Shown: positions 24,201 to 32,153 of the stretch, piece after piece | Layout of the letters: the number at the start of each line of letters is the position of its first letter | Position numbering within the stretch: position 1 is the first letter of the stretch | Source: Myxococcales bacterium | GTDB lineage: Bacteria; Myxococcota_A; UBA9042; GCA-2863065 | DNA length: 41,513 bases | Assembly (NCBI GenBank): GCA_018780435.1 | Contig: JADMJS010000257.1 | Location: 1 to 41,513, forward strand | Direction of reading: 5' to 3' | Made by a program: the position numbers and the translations under genes | The notes under the pieces: generated by a model | Told to the model about the DNA's origin: nothing | Databases searched by the model: none | Seen by the model: the letters and a program-made list of their open reading frames with translations, nothing else

Positions 24201-24953
24201 ATGTTCACCACCGCACGTCTCGTCGCCATGCTCTCGTTCTGGCCAGCCGTTGTCCTCGCGGCCGAGATCGAGTGTGACAAGGACAGCGACTGCGGGAAGA
24301 ACGCGACGTGCGTGAAGCGGAGCGGCCCGAGCGAGAACCCCGGGAAGTCAGCCACCTGCGAGCCCATTCCAGCTGAGTTCATTGGCACGCATCAGGCCCC
24401 ATGCGACGTCGATGCCGACTGTCGGGAGGGTCTCATCTGCGCCACGTTCGAATATACGTGCCCGACGTTCAGGGTGACGTGCTTCGCCGACGTGGACTGT
24501 GCCGAGCCTCCTGCGCCCGACTGCGACACCGTCACCGAACGGCGCTGTCACTACCCTTGGCAGCTCGTGTGCGAGACCGACGCCGATTGCGGGAGCGGCT
24601 TCTCGTGTGAGCCGTGCCCGTGCGTCGAGACGGCCACGCAGGTCTGTGCGTGCACGTCCGCGTCGGACGGTTACTGCCAGGCGATACCGAGCGGCTGCAC
24701 GACGGACGGCGCGTGTGGCCCTGGGCTCACCTGCGACGAGTCCGATGGCGCGTGTGTGCCGGCGGGCTTCGTGGTGCTCGGGCAGGCGGGTGTCGCCGAG
24801 GGCGGCCCCCGGGGTACGGCAGGATCGGCGGGGTCCTCGAGCGGTGGCTGCACCGCCACTCCTCGGGCCCGCGTGACCTGGATGCCGTGGCTTCCCGTGT
24901 TCTGTCTCTTGCTGCTCTTCGGGCGGCCGCGGCGTGATAGCCTCGGTGGATGA
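24201..24953 (+). CDS. Cys-rich secreted protein with MYXO-CTERM-like anchor
   Basis: A 250-residue protein. The signal peptide (MFTTARLVAMLSFWPAVVLAA) is followed by short Cys repeats typical of myxobacterial surface proteins: CDKDSDCGKNATC, CDVDADCREGLIC, CFADVDC, CETDADCGSGFSC, CTTDGACGPGLTC. The C-terminus has SSSGGC, a hydrophobic helix (WMPWLPVFCLLLLF) and GRPRRD, a MYXO-CTERM-like anchor expected to be processed and retained at the cell surface. No strong ribosome site is visible at the ATG (24201). The stop overlaps the start of the amidohydrolase gene as ATGA, so the two are coupled. Function unknown. Confidence 0.82.
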   Translation: MFTTARLVAMLSFWPAVVLAAEIECDKDSDCGKNATCVKRSGPSENPGKSATCEPIPAEFIGTHQAPCDVDADCREGLICATFEYTCPTFRVTCFADVDCAEPPAPDCDTVTERRCHYPWQLVCETDADCGSGFSCEPCPCVETATQVCACTSASDGYCQAIPSGCTTDGACGPGLTCDESDGACVPAGFVVLGQAGVAEGGPRGTAGSAGSSSGGCTATPRARVTWMPWLPVFCLLLLFGRPRRDSLGG

Positions 24954-26674
24954 TCACGTCCGCCACGCGCTGCAAGTCCCCTACTCGAATCTGTATCGCC
25001 GCGTGGCTGGTTGCCCTCGGGTGTGAGACCACCGAGGGATCCGGCGGTGGGGACGACGCTGAGTCCCCCAACACCGACGTGCATGTCGAGGATGTCGTCG
25101 AACTCGACGAGGTGACGGAGGCGCAGGACGTGGTCGACGACGCAGACGGCGTCGCCGAGGACGTGGCGGAGGACGCGACCAGCCCTGATGCGGGCCACGA
25201 GGACACGACGAACCCTCTCTGCACACCGGGCGTGGACGGCTGCCCAGCGCTCGTCGAGCCGTCGGTGGTCAGCGTTGGAGAGGCCGGCCGTCTGATTCTA
25301 CGGGGGAAGGTCGTCACGCCGGGCGCCGTGTTCGACGGCGAGGTGCTCGTCGTGGGCGAGACCATCGCGTGCGCCGACCTGAGCTGTAGCGAGCGACCCG
25401 AGGCCGTGGGGGCGACCATCGTGAACGCGAACGGGATGATCTTCCCGGGCCTCATCGACGCCCACAACCACATGCTCTTCGGCATCTTCGACCTCTCAGA
25501 CTGGCCGATCGAGAAGACCTACGACTATCACGAGGAGTGGGCGGATGCGCCGGGCTACGAGGCGGTCCGGGACGCCTACGACTTCATGATCGAGAGCGGT
25601 CAAGCCGCGCTCAAGTGTGAGGTGCTGAAGTACGGCGAAGTGAAGGCGCTCATCGCCGGCACGACGGCGGTCGTGGGCCAACCCAAGGGGACGGCGCTCA
25701 AGTGTTTCGGGTCGCTTGCGCGCAGCCTCGATGGCGGCTTCAACGACCTCCCGAAGCTCGCGGCGCCCCCCTTCGACGTGCCAGCGCCTTGTACGGCGTC
25801 GGCCAGCAATGACCACATCCAGACCTCGTTCAACCCGAAGGTCACGGCGAGCTATGCGACCGGGATGCTCGAGAACTTCGCGGAGTGCAAGACGTGGGCT
25901 TGGCACGTCCATGCGGGTGAAGGCGAGTGGGACAACCCCTTTGCGATCGAGGAGTTCGAGATCATCAAAGCGCGGGGGCTCGACGTCATGCAGACTGTCA
26001 TCGTGCACGGCAACGCCTTCGGTACCGAGCAGTTCGAGCACATGGCCGAACGCGGGATGAACCTCATTTGGTCGCCTCGCTGCAACGTCGCACTCCACGG
26101 CCAGACTGTGCGTATCGATCTCCTGAAGCAGGTCAGTGGTCCGCCCATCACGGTCGCGCTCGGGGCCGACTGGTCCTTAAACGGCAGTACGAACCTCCTC
26201 GACGAGCTGGCCTTCGCCGACGCCCACAACGCGGCAGAGATGGGAGGCGTTCTCTCCGACGCGGACCTCGTCGACATGGTGACCATCAACGCGGCGAAGG
26301 TGCTCGCGGTGGACGAGCAGCTCGGCAGCATTGAGGTTGGCAAGATGGCCGACCTCATCATCGTGTCCGGCGACGCGGCCGATCCATACCGCGCTCTCGT
26401 GCGTGCTCGCCCTGCGAACATCATGATGACGATGGTCGGCGGCATCGTACTCTATGGCGCGCCCGTGCTGGAGCCTCTCATGCCCCCTGGCTGCGAGCCC
26501 GTCGCGATCTGCGGCCAGTCCCGCGTCATCTGCGTGGCGGAGGGAAGCACCGCTGACAAGCTCGACCAAAGCCTCGAACAGATCCAGAGTGCTCTTGAGG
26601 CCGGACTATCCCAATACGACGCGGTCGCGGGGACCGATTTCATGCCGCTCTCGCCGCTGGTACTCTGTCCCTGA
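24950..26674 (+). CDS. Lipoprotein amidohydrolase (ATZ/TRZ-like metal-dependent hydrolase)
   Basis: A 574-residue protein. A lipoprotein signal ends VALGC (Cys25) and is followed by a long acidic tether (about 35-85, rich in DV/ED). Residues 110-560 form an amidohydrolase. The metal motif DAHNH has His172 and His174. WHVHAGEGEWDNP, TVIVHGNAFG and LGADWSLNGSTNLLDEL supply the further His and the catalytic Asp region, and the C-terminus has the usual MVTINAAKVL...GSIEVGKMADLIIVSGD of ATZ/TRZ-type deaminases and hydrolases. Substrate cannot be told. Surface anchoring is unusual, since most of this family is cytoplasmic. It is translationally coupled to the preceding MYXO-CTERM-type gene. Confidence 0.9.
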   Translation: MITSATRCKSPTRICIAAWLVALGCETTEGSGGGDDAESPNTDVHVEDVVELDEVTEAQDVVDDADGVAEDVAEDATSPDAGHEDTTNPLCTPGVDGCPALVEPSVVSVGEAGRLILRGKVVTPGAVFDGEVLVVGETIACADLSCSERPEAVGATIVNANGMIFPGLIDAHNHMLFGIFDLSDWPIEKTYDYHEEWADAPGYEAVRDAYDFMIESGQAALKCEVLKYGEVKALIAGTTAVVGQPKGTALKCFGSLARSLDGGFNDLPKLAAPPFDVPAPCTASASNDHIQTSFNPKVTASYATGMLENFAECKTWAWHVHAGEGEWDNPFAIEEFEIIKARGLDVMQTVIVHGNAFGTEQFEHMAERGMNLIWSPRCNVALHGQTVRIDLLKQVSGPPITVALGADWSLNGSTNLLDELAFADAHNAAEMGGVLSDADLVDMVTINAAKVLAVDEQLGSIEVGKMADLIIVSGDAADPYRALVRARPANIMMTMVGGIVLYGAPVLEPLMPPGCEPVAICGQSRVICVAEGSTADKLDQSLEQIQSALEAGLSQYDAVAGTDFMPLSPLVLCP

Positions 26675-26767
26675 GCGCATTCTGCGGGGGGTGCGGCGCG
26701 AGCCAAACAGGCGGGGCGGACGACACATCGAGCCGGTGAGGGCTCGGTCGAGCCTGGGGAGACGACG

Positions 26768-28450
26768 ATGCGAACGTGGTGCTTGGCGCTAATCCCGATG
26801 TTGACGACGGCATGTGGGGCCGAACCCGAGAGGGGAGCGAGCGTCTCCGCGCCGGAGGACGTCACTGCGGACGTGATCGGCGATGTCGAGATCGCCTCGG
26901 GGCCGGACGATGTGGCGTGGGAGGACGTGGCCGAGGTCGCCGACGCGCACCCGATCGACGTCCCCGAGCCCCCGGGCCTCTGTGACGAGGACCGGACGGC
27001 GACCAACGTCGCGTCGCTGCGGGCGCTGGGGCTCGACAGCGCGGTCAGCGTCGTCGGCGGGACCATCGGCGCCCCGTTCGAGCGCGGCCCCGGCGACTGG
27101 TATGCCCCCTTTACGGTCGAGACCGTCCACTACGGCTGGACCTTCGTGGTCGGCGCGTCGGTGAACGTGCCCATCCCGAGGGGCTTCGTCGTGGAGCCCG
27201 GCGCGCGCATCGTCGTCGGGCTGTCGCAGTCTCACCCCGGAATATGGGACGTTGGTGAGACGCCGTACTGGAGCAACGTCACGGCCATGATTCCGCTCGC
27301 CGACGTACCCGCAGAAGCGCTCGAATGGACCCGCCATCGCGCGCCGCTCGTCGCCGTCGTGAAGATCACCGCCATCGATGCACAGCGGGCGACCTTCGAG
27401 GTCGTCTCGCCGCTTGTCGGCGATTTCCCAGCGATCACGTTCCAAGACAACTGGTACGCCGAGTGGGGCATCACCTACCCGTCTCCGAATGACGACTTCC
27501 TCTATTTGGCCTCGCTGACAGGGCTCACCGCGTACCCCTCGGATAGCGGCGGCTCGACGTACCTCGGCTCCATCCTGGACTTCCGGCCGGTCGTCGAGGA
27601 GCTCGTCGACGCCGTTCGAGCCCCCGAGCCCGGAGAGCTCGACGCGCTCAGGGCCGAACGGGACCGCTTGCACCTCGCCTGGCGCCTGCACCGCGCCGAG
27701 ACCGTCGTGACCGGCCGGGTCACAGGGCTCGCCTCCGAGTGTTGCACCGGCGCCGGCGGCACCTACGTACGCTACGACCGCACCGAGGTGCTTGCGGGCG
27801 ACGTGCCGTCCTCCTTCGTGCTCGGTGGCCACGGCTACTACGGACCGGAGGCCTGTGACGACGAGTACATCGTGGCGCCGCTGGCCTTCAGCGACGGTCC
27901 GCAGGTGGCGGAGCCCTTCACCTGCGACGCGTTCGACGGACCTGACTCCATGAGCAACATCGGGACGCAGCTCGCGGCGACGCCCGAGACCGTGGCGGAG
28001 GTCAAGGCGTGGATCGCCGGGGCACCGCCCCTGCTTCAGCTTTATCCCGAGGGCCAGGGTGACCCGGGCGATCCACCGCCCGCGTCGTTGCCGTGGTCGA
28101 CGGTGCGGGACGCCGCCGCCGCCTTCTCCCTCGCGACCCACATCGCGCTCATGACCGTGGTCAAGGTCGAGACCCTCGAGGGTGGGCACCGAGTCACGCT
28201 CGAGACGACGTGGAGCGCCTATGAATACGAGCACTTGAAGCGTCACCGTGTATCCGCCGCTTTCGCCTGCGGCGACGAGCGCTTGCTCGAGCTGGGCGCG
28301 CGGTGGCTCGCGCCGGTAGTGCTGCTCGACCCGGCATTCGAGGGGAGTCCAAACCCGGAGAATGCGTTCCTCATCCCGGGCGTGCTCGCGCCCGAGTGGG
28401 CCATCCCCGATCAGCTCCGGAACACGCTGGAGCTTCGACTCAACTTGTGA
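26768..28450 (+). CDS. Lipoprotein with four related beta-rich repeats, function unknown
   Basis: A 560-residue protein with GGGGAG just upstream of the ATG. MRTWCLALIPMLTTAC is a lipoprotein signal (Cys16), followed by an acidic tether (DVTADVIGDVEIAS...). I see four related units, each beginning with a short helix-like stretch and then a V(V/A)xVKI/GxVTxL strand pattern: LGLDSAVSVVGGTIGAPF, RHRAPLVAVVKITAIDAQRATFEVV, LHRAETVVTGRVTGLASECCTG and ATHIALMTVVKVETLEGGHRVTLETT. No family is recognised. The last 14 codons (PDQLRNTLELRLNL) are duplicated 1794 bp downstream on the far side of the ATPase gene, showing that this 3' end was once directly next to the DUF362 gene. Confidence 0.8.
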   Translation: MRTWCLALIPMLTTACGAEPERGASVSAPEDVTADVIGDVEIASGPDDVAWEDVAEVADAHPIDVPEPPGLCDEDRTATNVASLRALGLDSAVSVVGGTIGAPFERGPGDWYAPFTVETVHYGWTFVVGASVNVPIPRGFVVEPGARIVVGLSQSHPGIWDVGETPYWSNVTAMIPLADVPAEALEWTRHRAPLVAVVKITAIDAQRATFEVVSPLVGDFPAITFQDNWYAEWGITYPSPNDDFLYLASLTGLTAYPSDSGGSTYLGSILDFRPVVEELVDAVRAPEPGELDALRAERDRLHLAWRLHRAETVVTGRVTGLASECCTGAGGTYVRYDRTEVLAGDVPSSFVLGGHGYYGPEACDDEYIVAPLAFSDGPQVAEPFTCDAFDGPDSMSNIGTQLAATPETVAEVKAWIAGAPPLLQLYPEGQGDPGDPPPASLPWSTVRDAAAAFSLATHIALMTVVKVETLEGGHRVTLETTWSAYEYEHLKRHRVSAAFACGDERLLELGARWLAPVVLLDPAFEGSPNPENAFLIPGVLAPEWAIPDQLRNTLELRLNL

Positions 28451-28479
28451 AGCGCGCCTCGAGCCCGGTTCGGACCGCG
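28406..28479. repeat. Left copy of a 74-bp imperfect direct repeat flanking the ATPase cassette
   Basis: Ungapped alignment with 30200-30273 gives 63 of 74 identical bases, including a perfect 22-bp run at 28439-28460. The repeat covers the last 14 codons of the plus-strand lipoprotein gene. On the minus strand it also encodes VRTGLEARFTS-stop, the exact C-terminus of the DUF362 protein whose gene lies 1.8 kb away. Here that minus-strand tail is an orphan. Confidence 0.85.
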
Positions 28480-28629
28480 ACCATCGACGCCATCGCCGAG
28501 TCACGCGAAGTTGCCAAAGGCATCATCGAGCTCCAGCTCTACAGCTCGGACGGCTGAGTCGGAGTCGGGCCACGTCTGCGCGCCCAACGCCGCCTCCCTC
28601 ACGGTCAACACGCCCGGCAAACGGCAAAC

Positions 28630-28658
28630 TTGCACGCAAAGCCGCCGTTCTTTAAAAA
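28630..28658 (+). promoter_or_regulatory. Candidate promoter of the first DUF4143-type ATPase gene
   Basis: TTGCAC at 28630-28635 and TAAAAA at 28653-28658 are separated by 17 bp, resembling sigma-70 -35 and -10 boxes. Transcription would begin near 28665, inside the first palindrome. This A-rich patch stands out in the GC-rich surroundings. Confidence 0.45.
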
Positions 28659-28672
28659 ACAACGCGTTGTTT
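28657..28672. promoter_or_regulatory. Operator palindrome 1 (perfect, 16 bp)
   Basis: AAACAACGCGTTGTTT is a perfect palindrome, placed at the predicted transcription start of the ATPase gene. Its core CAACGCGTTG reappears with one change in palindrome 2, exactly 33 bp downstream centre to centre (about three helical turns), as expected for paired binding sites of one dimeric protein on the same DNA face. Confidence 0.65.
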
Positions 28673-28683
28673 CACGAGCCAGA

Positions 28684-28711
28684 CTTGCGAAACAACACGT
28701 TGTCTCGCAAG
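28684..28711. promoter_or_regulatory. Operator palindrome 2 (28 bp, 12 of 14 arm matches)
   Basis: CTTGCGAaACAACa / cGTTGTcTCGCAAG: a long dyad ending ten bases before the GTG start of the ATPase. The inner 17-mer (AAACAACACGTTGTCTC) differs from that of palindrome 1 at only two positions. It could bind the same regulator, or fold in the mRNA and mask the start region. Confidence 0.65.
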
Positions 28712-28720
28712 GTCGGTCGA

Positions 28721-30115
28721 GTGAAGCGTGTTGCCCTCAATAGCCTCTTGGAATGGCTCGACGAGCCGGGGCGCCGGCCGCTCGTCTTGCGCGGCGCTCG
28801 GCAAGTAGGCAAGACGTGGCTCGTCCGCGAGTTGGCTCGTGCGTCAGGGCGGGAGCTGGTCGAGATCAACTTCGAGCGGGACCCTGGACTGAGGCACCTC
28901 TTCGCGTCGAACGACACGAGGCGAATTCTTGGCGAGCTCTCTCTCGCCCTTGGGCGCGAGATCGCGGCTGAGTCGAGTCTCCTCTTTCTCGACGAGATAC
29001 AAGCAGCGGGCGAGGTCCTCGCGTCGCTCCGTTGGTTCTACGAGGCGCTCCCAACCCTGCCGGTCGTCGCCGCCGGATCGCTCCTCGAGTTCACGCTTGC
29101 CGAACACAGCTTCAGCATGCCCGTCGGTCGGGTCTCGTTTCGCCACATCGAGCCGATGGGCTTCTCGGAGTTCTTGGAAGCGCACGGGCAGGACGTCCTG
29201 CTCCGGACTCTTCAGGCGTGGCGCACGTCGGAGACGCTGTCGTCTGCGGCGCACGAGAGCGCAACCCACTGGTTTCAGCGCTATGCCATGGTCGGTGGCA
29301 TGCCCGCGGTCGTCGCCATGGACGCCGCTGGCGGAGCGCCCCGGCGCTGCCGGGAGCTTCAGCGGGAGCTCGTGGCTACGTTCCGTGCCGACTTCGCCAA
29401 GTACCGCGGGCGAATGGACCAGAGCGTCCTCGACACGGTCCTTCGGGCAATCGCTGGCTCCCTCGGACAGAAGTTCGTCTACGCACAATCGGGTGACGGC
29501 ATCAAGCAGCACCAATCGAAGCGGGCGCTCGAGCTGCTCGCCTCCGCACGCCTTTGCCACCTCGTAAGGTACAGCGCCGCCCACGGTGTCCCGCTGGGCG
29601 CCGAGGTCAAGGACACGTTTCGGAAGGCCGTCCTTCTCGACGTCGGGATCCTCCACGCCCTCGTGGGCACGCCAGCCGACCTGGCGTTCCCGAGAGTAGA
29701 GGCCCTGCCACCGGCACTCCGAGGCCAGATCGCCGACCAGCTACTCGGGCAGCAGCTTCGACTCTCGGACGAGGCGGTGGGAGACGGCCCGGAGCTGTAC
29801 TACTGGCAACGAGAGGGCGGGCGTCCCGGCGAGATCGATTACCTCGTGCAACGTGATGCGCAGATAGTCCCAATCGAACTGAAAGCCGGAGCGGCCGGGG
29901 CCATGAAGAGCCTTCACCAGTTCATGTTCGACCGGAGTCTATCCCGCGCCGTACGAGTCGATACCAACCCGCCATCGACCATGACGGTCTCGGTCCAGAC
30001 CACCCAGCAGAACCCGGTCAGCTACCGCCTCGTCAGCGTCCCGGCCTACCTCGTTTGGAACCTCAGCGCCATCCTCCGCGACGATTCGGACTTCTCGAGG
30101 GCTCCTTTGGCCTGA
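28721..30115 (+). CDS. AAA-type ATPase with DUF4143 (first copy)
   Basis: A 464-residue protein. GTG at 28721 is chosen because the family N-terminus (RVALNSLLEWLDEPGRRPLVLRGARQVGKT) begins there; the frame is open further upstream but that part covers the promoter and palindromes. Walker A is GARQVGKT (25-32) and Walker B is SLLFLDEIQ (AAA_14, PF13173), followed by the sensor-like VVAAGSLLEFTL. The C-terminal half is DUF4143 (PF13635) with its nuclease-like motif YYWQREGGRPGEIDYLVQ...IVPIELKAG, the E-IDYL-ELK pattern of PD-(D/E)XK folds. The family's role is unknown. The gene stands alone with its own promoter and dyads and lies between 74-bp repeats made of its neighbours' ends, which points to acquisition as a unit. 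Confidence 0.92.
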   Translation: MKRVALNSLLEWLDEPGRRPLVLRGARQVGKTWLVRELARASGRELVEINFERDPGLRHLFASNDTRRILGELSLALGREIAAESSLLFLDEIQAAGEVLASLRWFYEALPTLPVVAAGSLLEFTLAEHSFSMPVGRVSFRHIEPMGFSEFLEAHGQDVLLRTLQAWRTSETLSSAAHESATHWFQRYAMVGGMPAVVAMDAAGGAPRRCRELQRELVATFRADFAKYRGRMDQSVLDTVLRAIAGSLGQKFVYAQSGDGIKQHQSKRALELLASARLCHLVRYSAAHGVPLGAEVKDTFRKAVLLDVGILHALVGTPADLAFPRVEALPPALRGQIADQLLGQQLRLSDEAVGDGPELYYWQREGGRPGEIDYLVQRDAQIVPIELKAGAAGAMKSLHQFMFDRSLSRAVRVDTNPPSTMTVSVQTTQQNPVSYRLVSVPAYLVWNLSAILRDDSDFSRAPLA

Positions 30116-30199
30116 GCGGTGCCCATCATTACGACCACGGTGCCCAGCGACAACGACATCGGCCCCCCGTGAGGGACGCCGCGGACGCCTTCTCACGAG

Positions 30200-30273
30200 C
30201 CCGATCGGCTACGGCACAGGTTCGAGCTCCGGCTCAACTTGTGAAGCGCGCCTCCAGCCCCGTGCGGACCGCG
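30200..30273. repeat. Right copy of the 74-bp direct repeat flanking the ATPase cassette
   Basis: 63 of 74 bases match 28406-28479 without gaps. On the plus strand it encodes PDRLRHRFELRLNL-stop, an orphan copy of the C-terminus of the lipoprotein gene that ends at 28450. On the minus strand it is the true 3' end of the DUF362 gene. The interval between the repeat copies (28480-30199) holds only the ATPase gene and its control sites. Confidence 0.85.
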
Positions 30274-31430
30274 TCGGCGAGGCCTTCGAAGCGCAGCGAC
30301 ACGGCCTCTGGGCCCACGGCGCCGAGGCCGACCTCCACGGCGCCCGCAATCTGAGGGAGCTTCCACGCGGAGGTCGACTTCAGCAGCGTCTGCATTTCGT
30401 CTGGTTTCTCCACTACGACCCGCGACTGCTCCTCCTGAATGAGCGAGACGCCCAGCGCGTCGAGCGCCACCCGGTCACGGCTGGCGAAGATGAGCCCAGG
30501 TTTCGTCGTCACCTCGTCGCCGAGGATGCCCTCCGGGCCGCCGTTGACGATGCACGTGGTGGCGTCGATGAGGTTCATCAGCGGCGAGAAGGCGCCATTC
30601 AGCGTGACGATGTCGTTCGAGAGCCCGACGGCGTCGCGCGAGACGTAGTGCATGCGGTCCCGTGAGTCGTCGCCGATGGCGCCGATGAGGTTCTTGAGCG
30701 TGAGGCTGAAGCCCGCCCAGCGGTGGTTCTTGCACACGGCGACGTTGATGAAGTGGTCTGCTTCCACGATCTTACGCATCGCGAGGATGCCGCCTAAGGG
30801 CTGCCAAGTCTCTTCCCAGCCTGGCGGCTGGGTCAGGACCCACGCGTCGGGCTCGTCTTTTGGGAGCGGCGCCCCGTAGATCTCGTCGGCGCCGGCTTTC
30901 TCCGCGGCGTCCGCGAGCCCGGTGTCGTTCAGCGTCACGGCGCTCGCGAAGCCGCGGGCCGACCTGTCGCCGACGATGACCTTGGCGCCGCGTTCCTTGA
31001 CCAGCCGCACGACCGCCGCGAGCACCGCACCGGAGGTCACGATGCCCGGCTCGCCGACCGAGAAGGGGTGAACGGCGTTGGGTTTGATGAAGACCGTCTG
31101 CCCGGCCTGGATCGCGTCGATCCCGCCCGCGAGCTCGATCGCGCGGCGGACGGCCAAGTCGACTCCGCTGTCGCTCACAGCGACACACGCGACGATGGTC
31201 TTGCCGGCGTCGGTGGTATCCGGGGCGTCCGTCGCTGCGTCGCCATCGCCGATCGCGCTGTCTGGTGTGTTCGAGTCCGAGCCGGCCGTGTCCTTCACGT
31301 TTTCAGTGTCTGGCGACGGGCCTGTGAGCGCCCCCGCGGACTCACTCGAACATGCCACCGCCGCCGACGAGAGCGTGGCGGCCTCGAGGAAGGCGCGGCG
31401 GGAGATCGGGGGTGGGCTGCTGCGCGTCAT
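30234..31430 (-). CDS. Tat-exported DUF362 lipoprotein
   Basis: A 398-residue protein. The ATG at 31430 is chosen because it gives a twin-arginine signal (PPISRRAFLEAATLSSAAVACSS) that also contains a lipobox (AVAC). GCGAGG lies about eight bases upstream. An acidic Asp/Thr tether follows (about 40-75). The rest is DUF362 (PF04015): VFIKPNAVHPFSVGEPGIVTSG, VIVGDRSARGF, CKNHRWAGFSLTLKNLIGAIGD, IVNGGPEGILGDEVTTKPGLIFASRDRVALDALGV. Members with Tat signals usually fold, often with a cofactor, in the cytoplasm; no ferredoxin-type Cys cluster is visible here. Convergent with the ATPase gene; its last codons lie in the right 74-bp repeat. Confidence 0.9.
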   Translation of the reverse strand: MTRSSPPPISRRAFLEAATLSSAAVACSSESAGALTGPSPDTENVKDTAGSDSNTPDSAIGDGDAATDAPDTTDAGKTIVACVAVSDSGVDLAVRRAIELAGGIDAIQAGQTVFIKPNAVHPFSVGEPGIVTSGAVLAAVVRLVKERGAKVIVGDRSARGFASAVTLNDTGLADAAEKAGADEIYGAPLPKDEPDAWVLTQPPGWEETWQPLGGILAMRKIVEADHFINVAVCKNHRWAGFSLTLKNLIGAIGDDSRDRMHYVSRDAVGLSNDIVTLNGAFSPLMNLIDATTCIVNGGPEGILGDEVTTKPGLIFASRDRVALDALGVSLIQEEQSRVVVEKPDEMQTLLKSTSAWKLPQIAGAVEVGLGAVGPEAVSLRFEGLADAVRTGLEARFTS

Positions 31431-31549
31431 CGGGTGGCCTCGCGGGGTGGTAGACACGCGAGCATAGGCGAGATGGGTGTCTCGCGCATCCGTGCGAACC
31501 CGATCGATGGGCGTTGACTTCAATGACGAAGCTCGGCAACCCTCCGCAC

Positions 31550-32149
31550 ATGAAGCGCCAGAACCATCATTTGATCGTCTTTCTCGCAATGACCGCCTTC
31601 GCTTGCACCGCCGCTCGCAGCAAAGGCGGCGGCTCGAAGGCGGCGGGCGACTCCTGCACCTCGGCTCAGGCGGAGAGCGATGAGCAGGTCTGTACATCAT
31701 CAAGAGATGAGACTCTTGAGTGTAAGGAGAATGACGGCAAGTTCACGTGGAAGGTCGACAAGGACTGCGCCGCGCTCGGGCAGACTTGCTCGAACGGCGA
31801 GTGCGTGGAGAAGAGCGCCACACCGGACGTCGCGACCGGTGGCGACTCGGGGTCGAGCACGGCGTGTCCGGACTTCTCGGGCTTGTGGGCTTTCGAGAAG
31901 CACTGTGAACTCCAGTACCTCGGCACGACGGTCAATGTCTCCCAGAGCGGCTGCAGCTTCTCCTTCAGTGGCGGTGGGCTCACGTCGGCGTCGGGCAGCA
32001 TCGTGGCCACCGCCTCGACGATCGCCGTGACGGGGACCTCGTCGAATGGCCCCATTAGCTGCGTCGGAACCTATGAGGAGAAGGAAAGCGGCGTGACCGG
32101 GATCACCATCGACTGCCCGAGCTGCGACATCGAGGTGAAGCGCCCGTGA
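31550..32149 (+). CDS. Small Cys-containing lipoprotein, function unknown
   Basis: A 199-residue protein. The ATG at 31550 gives MKRQNHHLIVFLAMTAFAC, a lipoprotein signal (Cys19); an in-frame ATG 12 codons earlier only lengthens the n-region. Residues 30-90 hold CTSAQAESDEQVC and CAALGQTCSNGEC, a short Cys pattern similar to the six-Cys modules of the giant lipoprotein at 2603. Residues 105-199 form a beta-rich domain (FSGLWAFEKHC, VNVSQSGCSFSFSG, STIAVTGTS, ISCVGTYEEK), resembling small lipocalin-like 'extent of effect' domains. It ends five bases before the stop of the convergent sterol-isomerase gene. Confidence 0.75.
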   Translation: MKRQNHHLIVFLAMTAFACTAARSKGGGSKAAGDSCTSAQAESDEQVCTSSRDETLECKENDGKFTWKVDKDCAALGQTCSNGECVEKSATPDVATGGDSGSSTACPDFSGLWAFEKHCELQYLGTTVNVSQSGCSFSFSGGGLTSASGSIVATASTIAVTGTSSNGPISCVGTYEEKESGVTGITIDCPSCDIEVKRP

Positions 32150-32153
32150 CGGC

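Noticed and set aside
28480..28557. A plus-strand frame continuing past the left repeat (ATIDAIAESREVAKGIIELQLYSSDG)
   Set aside because: It looks protein-like but has no start of its own, is preceded by the stop of the lipoprotein gene in another frame, and matches no family I can name.
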